A stretch of DNA of 64,000 nucleotides from Lichina pygmaea (Eukaryota; Ascomycota; Lichinomycetes; Lichinales; Lichinaceae): assembly GCA_963422465.1 (NCBI GenBank), contig OY730169.1, forward strand, positions 2,976,001-3,040,000, given 5' to 3'. The notes under the pieces were generated by a model. It saw only the letters and a list, made by a program, of their open reading frames with translations. It was not told the origin of the DNA and made no database searches. Below, in pieces: positions 1 to 10,080 of the stretch. A program made the translations under genes and the position numbers. The number at the start of each line of letters is the position of its first letter. The stretch's first letter is position 1.

Positions 1-1530
1 CCGGGACCCACCCAGGATCTGACCAACAGCCGCCCACCCCCACAGACACTATGGCAGGCCTACCAGCTGGCAGAGCAGTGGTGCTGGGACCGATGGCGCG
101 AACTAGAAGGTGGCCCACCAGCGCCCCACCGCACCACTGACCCAGGCCCTGGAGGAGGATGGAAACCAGACAACATGCCGTACAAGAAGGCAGCCCTCCA
201 CCTCCACGCCAGCCTCCCAAAGCCACACAGCAGCCTCCTCACCCAACTCCACACAGGAAAGATTGATGATTGGCTTGGCAGGCTTCCTGCACACCTGCCG
301 GGTCCCCGGCTTCGAATCCCCGGCCTGCCCCTGCGGGTAGCAGCAGGAGACTGCCAAACACAAAGTGCTAGACTGTCCCAGATTCCACAGGGAACAGGCA
401 AAGGCAGCTGCATCAGGCAGTTCTCACTACTGGCTTCCCACAGCTAACTTCCAACCCCCAGACAGCCACTGTTGTGACGACATGGTTTATTCCTACAGCT
501 CAATCTCCTCTCCCAGTTCTCCTGGGCCCGGGACCAGCCTTCCCCCCCCCCTTGCTTGACTGCAAAAGCAGTCACATCATCTGTTCACAGTCGCTTGATA
601 GGTGGAACCCCCAGCCGGGGGGGGGTCAGAGGGGAGGTTTTTTACCTCAGGGCTACATGTCCAACCATGTGACCTGCTGGTTTTTGCTTACGGACAATGA
701 CTCCGATGCCCCCCTCTATGCACGATTCTATCTACCATGCCCCCCTTCTTTCTTTCATGCCCCCCTCTGTGCCGTGTCTCACCTCGCTAAGTGAGATACT
801 TACTATACTAGTGAATTTTGATGGTAATAGAAGTATCTGTCTAAATTTAAGTTGCAGTATGCACCTCTCTTTCTTCCATGCCCCCCTCCTCCCAGTACTT
901 AGTCTACTACCCAACAGTCATACAGATAAAGGTACCAGCTAAATTCAGAGTACAGGAGTACAAGTGGGGTGACAGCGATGGCGACAGCGACAGCGACAGC
1001 GACAGTGTGACACCAAGGGTAAAGGTGAGGCCAAGTGTGAGGGCAAAGGCGACAGTGACAGCAAGAGCGAGGGCAACAGTGAGGGTAGCGACAGCGACAG
1101 CACTGATGGCAAGGGTGATAGAGTAGTGCGACACAGGTACTTCTGACTTGTGTGGATCTATTGCAATAGGAGAAGTACTCCGCTAAGTTTTCTTTTGACA
1201 TACCGAAGAGGAAGCAAGGTACTTTGATTTGTATGAGTCTCAGTATGGCAGTGTAAGTATTGCACCAGTACAGCTCAAAGTTTGAGTAGTACCTTGATTT
1301 ATATGAGGAATGCTGTGGTAGAAGAGGTACCTCGCTTAGCTAGGTAAGACACGGCACAGAGGGGGTATGGAAGAAAGAAGGGGGGGCATGGTACGTTACG
1401 TACTGTAGATAGAATTGTGCATAGAGGGGGGGGGCATCAGAGTAATTGTCCGTTTTCCTTACCAGCTTGTACATTCCCAGCATAATCTAGTCTAGCTGGC
1501 TTTAGAATGGAGTAGGAATTCATATATACA
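1..1530 (+). mobile_element. Decayed Tad-like LINE, 3' end of ORF2 plus 3' UTR (interrupted)
   Basis: Positions 1-560 encode the C-terminal end of a non-LTR retrotransposon polyprotein, just past the RNase H part. Readable pieces are LTQLHTGKI, then GLAGFLHTCRVPGFESPACP, QQETAKHKVLDCPRFHREQ, TTWFIPTAQ and LSQFSWARDQ, which match the zinc-knuckle-like CPCG...ETAKHxxLDCP...LxQFSWA tail of Tad-clade LINEs. They lie in different frames, with a shift near 265-270, an in-frame TAG at 337-339 and further shifts between 450 and 520, so it is a dead copy. The 3' UTR runs to about 690 and resumes at 1453-1525 (CCCAGCATAATCTAG through GGAATTCA). The same 3' end recurs at 23540-23600 and, shortened, near 46830. 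The 5' part lies outside the window. Confidence 0.75.
691..1452. mobile_element. Short inverted-repeat element (MITE-like) nested in the LINE 3' UTR
   Basis: The two ends are imperfect inverted copies of about 110-150 bp. The left end starts CGGACAATGACTCCGATGCC at 691; the reverse complement of the right end, from 1452, starts CGGACAATTACTCTGATGCC. Both continue through CTCTATGCAC, CATGCCCCCCTTCTTTCTT and CTGTGCCGTGTCT. The interior carries degenerate GACAGCGACAGC repeats (970-1110) and no credible transposase, so it must have moved with enzymes supplied elsewhere. On either side, the LINE 3' UTR is homologous to the uninterrupted copy at 23.5 kb, which shows that this element is the insert. 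A clean target duplication is not visible, so the outer limits are good to about 10 bp. Confidence 0.7.
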
Positions 1531-2327
1531 GGGGGGCACTCTATACCCCCCTCCTCCTGCACCTTCGGTACGGTCGGAACACCCCTCCTCCCGGAGGGTT
1601 GTCGATCACTTGTCCGATACAATCACTTGTCCGATACATTTTCACGATAGATTCAAGTGCAATACAGATAACTCCACAACAGAGTGACTAAACAGAAAAG
1701 CAAGTGGCTTATTGGACTCCTTTACATCTCTACTACAGTCCCTGAAATTGTAGACTTCTCTAGATTTTTGTGGTGTTAGTGAGATGTTACAAGCAGTTGT
1801 TGTTCAAAAGCAGGCTCTCGACAACATCAATCTTATAATGTCTATAACTTCACAATCAGATAGGCAAACAGCGATTTTTATGTGCTCATCTGATTCTCTT
1901 ACTTTCTTTCCGTCATCCCCAAGGTTGCAAGTTCTGTCCTGATTTTGCTGGCGTTGTTGAGTAGCTGCTCTAGCTACTGAAACCATGTTAGCTACAGTAC
2001 CATAGAAGCTTGAGTCGCTCGCTTCACTTCTCTCAGATGTGTGTGATTTTCATCACTCTTTCTTGTTTTCTACTTCTTTCACTATCGTGGTTCAAGCAGA
2101 GGCCTAAAACTGCAGAGATTATAGTCCTGAAGCAGGCGAATCAAATGAGCCGCTTACTTTTCTGTTTAGTCACTCTGTTGTGGAGTTATCTGTACTGCAG
2201 TTGAATCTATCATGAAAATGTATCGGACAAGTGATTGTATCGGACAAGTGATCGACACCCCTCCGGGAGGAGGGGTGTTCCGACTGTACCGAAGGTGCAG
2301 GAGGGGGGTATGGAGTGCCCCCCCTTG
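1531..2327. mobile_element. Second inverted-repeat (foldback/MITE-like) element
   Basis: Arms of about 180 bp (1531-1710 and 2147-2327) are close reverse complements. Each starts with a C/G-run block (GGGGGGCACTCTATACCCCC on the left), then the hairpin block CCTCCCGGAGG, two tandem copies of a 17-bp unit containing ATCACTTGTCCGATAC, and finally a stretch including ACTCCACAACAGAGTGAC. The central 436 bp holds no recognisable coding sequence. The CGGACAA word also forms the tip of the neighbouring element at 691-1452, which suggests related transposase recognition. It abuts the LINE 3' end, so the three elements form a nest. A target duplication is not evident. Confidence 0.7.
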
Positions 2328-2841
2328 GCGCGGGTACTCCGTACTGTACTGGTATCTGTGTGTACTGTACAAGTATGTTCTGTACAAGACCTAGAGCTGC
2401 AGGGATACGTAGAGAGAGATGAAATCCGTGAGTGAATAAGAGGCCCGAAACTCGCCCAAGCGCCAAGCTCCTCAAGCCTCTCAGTCAGGATCCCTCCCTC
2501 GTCACGCACAGTCCTCCCTTTCCCCCCCCCCCCCTCCAAGAGAAAAGAAAAGAAGGGATATTCAACGACAGCCGAATTGAAATCAGGACTGCAGTACGTA
2601 TCCCTTCCGACAATCTGCAATTCTCAGGCGAGAGATCCAGTCCTGCTCTTTTGCGAGACCTCCATCTTTGTCCTCGTCAGGGAGATTGGTGCATGCCTGT
2701 GTTGTTGCTTGTTCGGCGGACTTTGGGTGGAAATCGGGGAGACGTGGCCTGGGCTCGCGTTCGCGCTCGCGCCCAGTCTTCTTCTGTTTCTGCTTCTCCT
2801 CTTGCGTCCAACCCGGCTGGGACGACTCCGTCTCGTGCTGA

Positions 2842-2994
2842 TCATGGGCAACCTTCTTTGGAGGGTACTGGTGGAGGCAAAGGAGGAGCAGGAGGGCTCG
2901 TCGGTTGCCGCGGATATCGCCGTATTATGACTTGTTCTGCTCCCTTATGTCGTTGTTGCTCGTATCTCTTTGCCACGAGTGGGAAGATTGGAGG

Positions 2995-3031
<37 letters not shown>

Positions 3032-5593
3032 GGTTGGTGTTGTTGTTGTGGCTGTCGGAGAGGCGCTGGCGAAATAGCGGTTGTTATACGACGATCGCTG
3101 GAGAGAGATTGACAGCCATAGTCCTCGTCGTAGTCGTCAATAGTCGTATCGTAGTGGTGACTGTCGTTGACGTCGACGATGACGACAGCGGCTTTCGGCG
3201 AAAATGCTGGGCAGTGGGGTAGCGGCAACGGGCACGAAGTTGCTGGATGTGGCGCCGAGGCCGACGGCGACGCTGACGGCGATGTGGATGCTGACGGCGA
3301 CGGCGACGACGACGCCAACGCCGACAGAGCAAGTCTTTTACATGTCAAAGGCGATGTCGACACGGAAGAACCAGGGGTGATCGTGGCGATGCTCGACAGG
3401 GAAGCAGACGAAGCCACAGAAGAGCTTGATGACCGCGACGACGGGGACGAAGAGTTCACGTTGGCCGCGTTCAGCCCGTTGCCGTACCCGTACACCAAGA
3501 TCTCGCAGAACGCACCGAAACGGCGGGAACGGGGTTGCTCGGTGGCGAGATCAGCGTCGGACGTAGACGACAGCAGCGTGCGCGACATGGCATACTCGTT
3601 GTCGGGATGGAGCTCAGACGCCATGGTATCACTACTCCGACGCGGCGGAATGTCGTCGTCGCCGTTGTCGTCGATGGTTTTGTTGCTGCTGAAGCAATCA
3701 GGAGAGTCGGGCACCCCCACCAAAGTGGCGTTTGTCGAGGTACGAGCCGATACCAAGCAAGCGGCGGATAGCCTCGCCGTCGCCGACTTCAGTGGCCCGA
3801 ACGTCGTCGTCCACGGAGCCACGGCACCGACAGGGATTTGGCAGCACAGGTTGTACGACACACCGTCCGTGTCTCGGACTTCGACTGGGATCTTCGTGGC
3901 CGAGATGAGCGTCTGCAGGATGCAGTAGATGAGGATCCAGCGCACTTTCCGCGCGTCCGACGGCGAGACGCGCTCCTCCTGCTTCGCGCAGCATTCGTTC
4001 TCGAATGCGATGTACGCCTGAACGAGCGGGTTCTTGGCGATGGCCACATCGTTCGAGTTGCTCGCCGCCGCCAGCGCGTCAGTCATCGCGAGTCTCTTGT
4101 CGAGCTTGGCCGCCCGGCCGAACGAGGAGCCCAGCGCCTTGAACGAGCGCGGTCTACGATGCGGGGGCCGCGCCGCCGGCACCAGCGGCAAGGGGTGGTC
4201 GAGCGAGGTGTATCCGTTGCGCTCGTCGAAGGCCATCAGATTCTGCAGCACGCAGATGCCGCCGTCGGCGGGTTTGTTGTGCTCGATCGAGGTCGTCGAC
4301 TCGGCGTCGACGAGATGCTCGTACAGATTGCGGAAGTCGAAGTACATGGACCGAAGCGCCAGCTGGGAGAAGGTGAACCTGGTGACGCAGGATTGCTGTC
4401 TCGGAGGCCAGTAGCCGAACTTGCCCACGTAGTGGGCAGTCAGGAATGACCTGAAGCGCTCGAGGTGGGCTCGAGCGCCGTGGCCGAGCCCTAGGTACGA
4501 CGGGGATAGCTCCTCGTCGAGGAAGTTCGTCAACTGTCGTTCGGCGTAGTCGACGCGGATGTCCATCTCGAGCGCGGCGTCGTTGACGAGCGTCTTCGTC
4601 GTTCGGCTGACGGGCTGCACGGAGGATTGCGGTCAGCATCAGGCGTCAACGGCAACGACAGGAGAGCGAGTCTGCTACTCACGGCGAATCCGGGGCTGGA
4701 CGCGAGCTGGTCGCTCATGCCGACACAGTGGGCAAAGGCGTCGGTCCAGAGCTCCCATAGCCTGTGCTGCTCGGCGAAGAGCAGCACGCCGAGCGCATGA
4801 TCCGGACACTCCCGGAAGTCCAAGTAGCGCTGCTCGTCGAGGTAGTCGACGATGTCGGGGACGTTCCTCTCTAGGGCAGGCCGGAACAGCGCCATCCGCT
4901 CGCTCAACGACAACAGCGCCTCGCCAAGGTTGTACCCGACGATGGGCTTGCAGAACATCCATGCAAAGAAGTTTCGCGTGCCAAGGTGGTACTCTTGCAT
5001 CCGCTTGCCCGCGCAATAAGCAGGTGCCGGAACGTACAGCGCAAACCGAACTCTCGCTGGATCGACGGCGCCGTCCTCGTCCAAGCTGCCTGTCGCATGC
5101 GAGCGCCGTCGGTGTCGCAGACGCTTACAGATGGCGAAACGCTCCAGCAACAAAGTGCATTCGGCTGCGCGGATCACGTCGAACGGCAGTCGAAACGAGG
5201 GCTCACCACCAGCCTGCTCTGGACTCTGCAGATACACATGGCAGTCGCCATTGGCATCCCATAGATCGGGATCCTACAGCTCAGAGCGTCAGTAGGACCT
5301 TCGATCGCTGCTTGGGGCTCTAACAGCCCGACTTGGAGCCGAATCGGTAGCGGAACGAAGGATGAGCAACCCACATGTGCGATGCTATCCCACTCGACCG
5401 TCGTCCGTGTGACGGCGTCCCAACGTCTCCAAACCGGACCGCGACGAGACCGGCCAAACCGTCTTAGGTTCGGCTTGGAGTGAGTGGCTCTCCAGGGCGA
5501 GACCGATCGAGCACGCGCTGCTGGGGCCAGGGACCTCGTCGAGGACCGCCTTCGCGGCCGAGGCGTGCGGTCGACATCCCTTGACACATCCAT
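2842..5593 (-). CDS. DUF8004-family fungal protein
   Basis: Predicted exons are 5375-5593, 4683-5273 and 2842-4614, giving 860 aa; the two introns (101 and 68 bp) have GTGGGT..TGTAG and GTGAGT..TGCAG ends and keep phase 0. The conserved core crosses both junctions: DPDLWDANGDCHVYL, then LGTRNFFAWMFCKPIVG, a segment around ECPDHALGVLLFAEQHRLWE, then PVSRTTKTLVNDAALEMD and LSPSYLGLGHGARAHLERF...GYWPP. This order matches the family of fungal proteins now called DUF8004, whose role is unknown. The last 250 residues are low-complexity (Ser/Ala/Pro-rich) with a poly-Gln run encoded by the CTG repeat at 2998-3031. The first ATG (5593) is the least certain point; an in-frame ATG also lies at 5773. 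No signal peptide or membrane segment is evident. Confidence 0.8.
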
Positions 5594-8412
5594 ATCTGTC
5601 TGATATGACCGACTATCTTTCCCAGTGGCCGACGTCTTGTATGCCACGCAACACTCTGTAGCTCGTTCGATGCCACGCAACGCAACGGCTATGGTGGTCA
5701 ACCCGGCCGAGAAAGAGCGGCGTTTATTGAATTGAGCTGAGGCGATTGATGGACAATGCCGTTGTGGCAACAAGAAGCTTACTCGTAGGGAGTGGTAGGT
5801 ATGACACCGTGCATGATAGCAACCATGAGGTTTGGGGACGGCGGCGGATGTGGCGCTGGAGGAGGAAGAGGAGGAGAAAAGATGATGATGACACCACCGC
5901 CGCCACCCCTATCAGCTTCTAACACACACCTGGGGCACCAGAGCTTCATGAGCCTCAAGCTTTCCCGGCGGACCACCAACGTCCGCGATCGTTCTTCTTC
6001 GGCCTGATGAGCTGGTGACTCCACAGCTTCCCGTTCGATCGCTCGTTGAGGGCTTACCCCGATAAGGCTAAGACGCGACGCATGTGTAGCGGCTGGAAGC
6101 AACCTGCGACGCCAGTCTCGATTTGGCCTGCCGTCGTACCGAATCAGCTTGGATCGGCGCAGCGGCTACCTCTTTGGACGTGCTGGATGATATTGACCTC
6201 GACTCCAAGGGGTTAAGCCACCGTCCCATCTATGACAGAACCCTGATTTGATGGTCGCAGCGACATGGACGTGGCCGTACTCGTACGTACCATCTCAGCC
6301 CGACCCAGCGTCCCCACGGTTCGTACCAGTACTCGAAGATCTTCATCTCCATCTTCATCTCCATCTTCATCCTCATCCTCATCCTCAGACCAACGACGGC
6401 GGGCGGCTTTCCAGAGTTACCGCTCTGCTTGACGGGGCCGATGTTCATCCAAACTCGAAACACACCTCGTCATCTTTCCTTGTTTCGTGAACACACGGTC
6501 CATAACTCTGTAAGATCATGGGCCCGCCACAGACCAGATAGCGAAATATGACTTGTCTGTCTTGGTGGCATGCGTGTTGATGTACGTACAGCACGTAAGT
6601 AGGCTGTTTCCCCTCAGCGTGCTGGATGTGCTGTATGTTAGTCCGATGGTCTCTCTTTCCTGAGCCCCACTGTCGGATCGAGATGCCGGCAGGAAAGGGT
6701 GTGAACATGCAAGACACGTCTCACTTGGCCAGCTGTAGTTACGTACTGGGCTGGAGAAGCTCGGCCCCACCCCCTTTTACCCGAACTGCTCTGCAGCCGA
6801 CGGGCGCACAGCGGAGAGGTTTAGCATCGGCACACCCGACTGCACGGGTAATCTCGCCCGACCCGATGTGCCGACAGTTCCGTTGCGACTCCCCGGGTCT
6901 GAACATTCGAGATACATATACGTATGGGTACTCTTGCCCAAACTTCTCTTATCAGCTCAGCTGGGCACCTTAGTTCGACAACACCTCAAGGACAAATGAA
7001 CGAGTGGCCAAACATACCGCACGGATCGTACGGCACAGTACAACCATGATAGTAAGTAAGATGTGTTGCCGACGAGCCTCAGCCCGACACCACACTCAGC
7101 ATCTCGGCGCCAAGCGTCCGCCATCATCTGTGCTCCTACAGCAGTCTGGACCCTTGTTCGTCCTCAGGCATCAGCCCGATTGGTTCTGACATCCTGCCTG
7201 GCTTCTCTCACGGAGATCCGGAGCTAGTCGTAGCCTCCCAGGGTACGGTATCCTATGGCCGGAATCGTACGATACGCACCGTGATAGACGATGACTTGCA
7301 ATAGAATGATACCGTATGCAGTTGAAGGTCTGGATGAAGATCCATAGCCCTTTAGAGTCGTGCCCGACAGCCTCGCTGCGTCAAGATCGCACATACGTAT
7401 GGAGTTACGTATGTACGATGCTTAAGAGACCCCGAATGGGAAGAGAAGCGCAGGTCTTGGCATGCAAATCAACAAGTGCACGCAAGGGTATCCTCGTCGA
7501 TCCACAGGAAAGACAAGTTACAACGTCAAGCTGTGGTCTTGACGACGACAAAAGCAAGAACAACAGGAAGCAGCAACCTCGCAAACAACATCGCCATTCT
7601 GAGGAGATGTACATACGTAGAGATCTACACAGAAGAGATGGCACGATGGAATCGTGAAAATACAGTTCTTGATTTTCGAGGAGGCAGATGAAGTTTCGAA
7701 TCCCTTCCTGTCAAGGTCCGGCCAAAGACTTCTCCTCTGTGGATTCGTCTTCTCGACACCGTCATTCGCCTCGGAGAATTTTCCTCGGAGGATCTGCCCC
7801 GCTGCTCATTCAAGATACCACTAAGATCTCACGTGGAATCTGGAGAACAGAAACTTAGCCGGTTCGATTCTGGTGTAGGAACTGCGACGTACCGGTACTG
7901 TAACTACGGAGTACTCCGTACCGATGCAAGTGTCTGACTGGCACTTGAACTGATGTTCAGGATTCCTGTCACACAGTGGACCAGGGGTATGGGAGGGGGG
8001 GGGGGCCTTTAAAAACTAAAGTTTCATCCTGACTGAACTCAGCATCTCACATGTCAGAGAGATGATATTCCCATCACACCAGATCGTCAGTACAGAATCC
8101 AGTTGACTATACCAAGCCAAGACTTGTACTGGATTATCAACGCAAAGTGTCCCGAGAAGCTTCTGGCGTCAAAGTGCTATCCATACCACACGTAGACATG
8201 GGTATATGTCAATTTCTTGACGTAGAGCAAAGGATACCTGTGAAACAGGCACTGGTAGTTCACACCCTTTGAACAGCTTCGAAGGCTGGGAAGAAAAGAG
8301 ACAAGGCAGGGTATAGTTAGTACAAACCAAACGATTGTCGAAACAAGAGGGCAAAAGGGGAGAACCCCAAGACGGAGGAGAAGAGGAAGGAAGCAGAGCA
8401 AGTGAAGGATGC
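5594..8412. other. Gene-poor spacer
   Basis: I see no supportable gene. It holds a (CATCTT/CATCCT)n microsatellite at 6340-6390, a GGA/GAT-rich stretch at 5850-5895 and scattered TACGTA words (for example 6585, 7395 and 7610). The part next to 5593 probably contains the promoter and leader of the DUF8004 gene. Confidence 0.5.
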
Positions 8413-9352
8413 TTAGCGGAGTCTCCATGGTTTGAACATTGGTTTGCCACTTCCGCCAAGCTTGCTCGGCCCGTTGAACCTGCCGAAGTACCTTGGCAAT
8501 TCCGAGCGCAGGGCGTTAGCCTGGTCTCTTATGTTCTCCCGTGCGATCTCGAGCGGACCAGGATCGTCTGCTTCCCGGCTTCCTCCCTGCTCCTTCAAAT
8601 ACTCATCCAACCATTGTCGATACTCCGGGTCCTGCAGCCTGATCTCCTCCTCCATCCGCTCCAGCATCTTCCTTCCTTCACGTAGTCTTATTTCTTTCTC
8701 CTTCTTAAAGCGGCTTTCTTGCATCTCGGACTTTCTTGCGCGTCTGGCTTCCAGTAATTCCTGGTTGGTCTGAACCTCTTGGAGGGTGAATTTTTGGACG
8801 CGGCCACTAAGCTTTCGGCATCGCGCTGTGTCGACACACTTGTTCCATTCCGTAAGCACGTTGAACAGCCAGTCCGGGTCAGGACCTAGACGCCTCCACT
8901 TTTCATGCTAATCGCGCCGCGACCGAGCACCAAGTTCGGGCCGTCCGCTTGTCAGCACCTGCCCTCTATATTTCGGATGCCTCCCCATCTGAAATTGGAG
9001 CGTGCGGGTGTGTCCGAAGTCTCACCTGTCGCCCCGTGCACAGCTCCACGCATTTATACTTGGCCGAATGGCGGTCACCGGTAGTAGGGGGCAGCAGATC
9101 CAAGTTATAATACACTTCTCGGCCAGGGATCATCGATTCAGGATATAACAGGTCGGCCACTCCCGGCACTTTTCGGACGCCATGTCCCGCGTGAGCTCTC
9201 AGATCGCGGAGGCCTCCAAAGACCTTGGCTACCAAGCCGCGGCGGGGCTCGACGGGCCCTTGCCCGCCGCCCGTGCCTGATGGGACAGGCTGGCCGAGCA
9301 CGCTCGTAACCAAGCAGTTGGCAATGAGAAGGGGAGCGGTGAGGAGATGCAT
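8413..9352 (-). CDS. Predicted secreted coiled-coil protein, family unknown
   Basis: Two exons, 9026-9352 and 8413-8907, joined across a 118-bp intron (GTGAGA..GATTAG, phase 0), give 273 aa. The ATG at 9352 starts MHLLTAPLLIANCLVTSVLG, a typical signal peptide with cleavage likely after LGQ. The mature part has a Gly/Arg-rich stretch, then YYNLDLLPPTTGDRHSAKYK and a Cys pair (CVELC). Exon 2 is a charged helix of about 80 residues rich in Glu, Arg and Lys (QEVQTNQELLEARRARKSEM and onward), predicted to form a coiled coil. The protein ends KPMFKPWRLR. I do not recognise the family. A small secreted charged protein could be an effector or a wall or matrix protein, but only the signal peptide supports export. 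The continuity of frame across the intron (CTGRQ-HEKWRRLGPDPDW) supports the model. Confidence 0.5.
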
Positions 9353-9603
9353 AAGGTCGGACCGACAACCAGCGAACACAGAAACTTGCCTGATCTCCGA
9401 GTCCTCCAACAAGTGAGACTGGCTCATATCAGGACTCAGATTCGAGCGAGACAGCGCCTTAATATCGGCCTCTTCACTGGGGCATGGCCATACACGCAAT
9501 TCGTATGCGCCCGCAGCAAAGCGAGACGGGCGACCTCGTCTACAAGTACGAGTTGTATACCGTACGGTACCATGGGTACGTAGCGGAAACAACGTTTAGA
9601 TGG

Positions 9604-9830
9604 ATACAAGCCAAAGTCAGCTGAGCCGCATCATCAAAGCTCTCGAGACATCTACATGCTCACATTTGTACAGCTCAGAATTCTGGGTGACTCCTGTTGG
9701 CATCAACAACTGCCTGACAACATGCCTGCATGGAGTCTATCAGCTCGTCCAGTTGCCCTTGAGTGACCAAGTCCCAAGCCTCATAAAAGACTGCTTGAAG
9801 TTGTTCACCTGACCTCTTGTCTGGAAAATA
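9604..9830 (-). pseudogene. Tc1/mariner transposase 3'-end fragment (minus copy)
   Basis: On the minus strand this reads EAWDLVTQGQLDELIDSM then CQAVVDANRSHPEF and stop (9675-9677). This is the usual C-terminus of Tc1/mariner DDE transposases (W..I....hhDSMPRRCQAVIDAxGxxTxY). Upstream catalytic Asp residues are not recognisable. The last 113 bp (9604-9716) are an inverted copy of 9964-10080. It is a relic of a DNA transposon with only the tail surviving. Confidence 0.55.
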
Positions 9831-9963
9831 TTCTCTAGGTGATCCTCGACCCGCCCAGTGGCTGATCTGACCAAAGTACTTGGATACTGTTGCAGGCTTA
9901 TATAGCATTTTCAGTGCTGTGGGGACTTTATGAGTGGTGTGGAGTTGGGCAGTTGGTGGGCTG

Positions 9964-10080
9964 CAGGCAGTTATTGATGCCAACAGAGGGCACACAGAAT
10001 TCTGAGTTGGACAAGTGCAAGTATCTAGATGTCTCAAGAGTTTTGACAATTCAGCTCTGAAGTTCTCTTTGGCTTGTATA
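9964..10080 (+). pseudogene. Tc1/mariner transposase 3'-end fragment (plus copy, inverted)
   Basis: On the plus strand this reads QAVIDANRGHTEF and stop (10003-10005), followed by about 75 bp matching the region beyond the stop of the minus copy (shared AGATGTCTC and CTTTGGCTTGTAT). The two fragments point away from each other with about 250 bp between them. They could be remnants of two insertions or of one rearranged element. Confidence 0.5.

Noticed and set aside
300-330. GGCTTCGAATCCCCGG resembling a tRNA T-arm
   Set aside because: It is part of the LINE coding sequence (VPGFESPACP), and no acceptor or anticodon arms are present.
7862-7880. CCGGTTCGATTCTGG resembling a tRNA T-arm
   Set aside because: Upstream sequence does not fold into D or anticodon stems of a tRNA.
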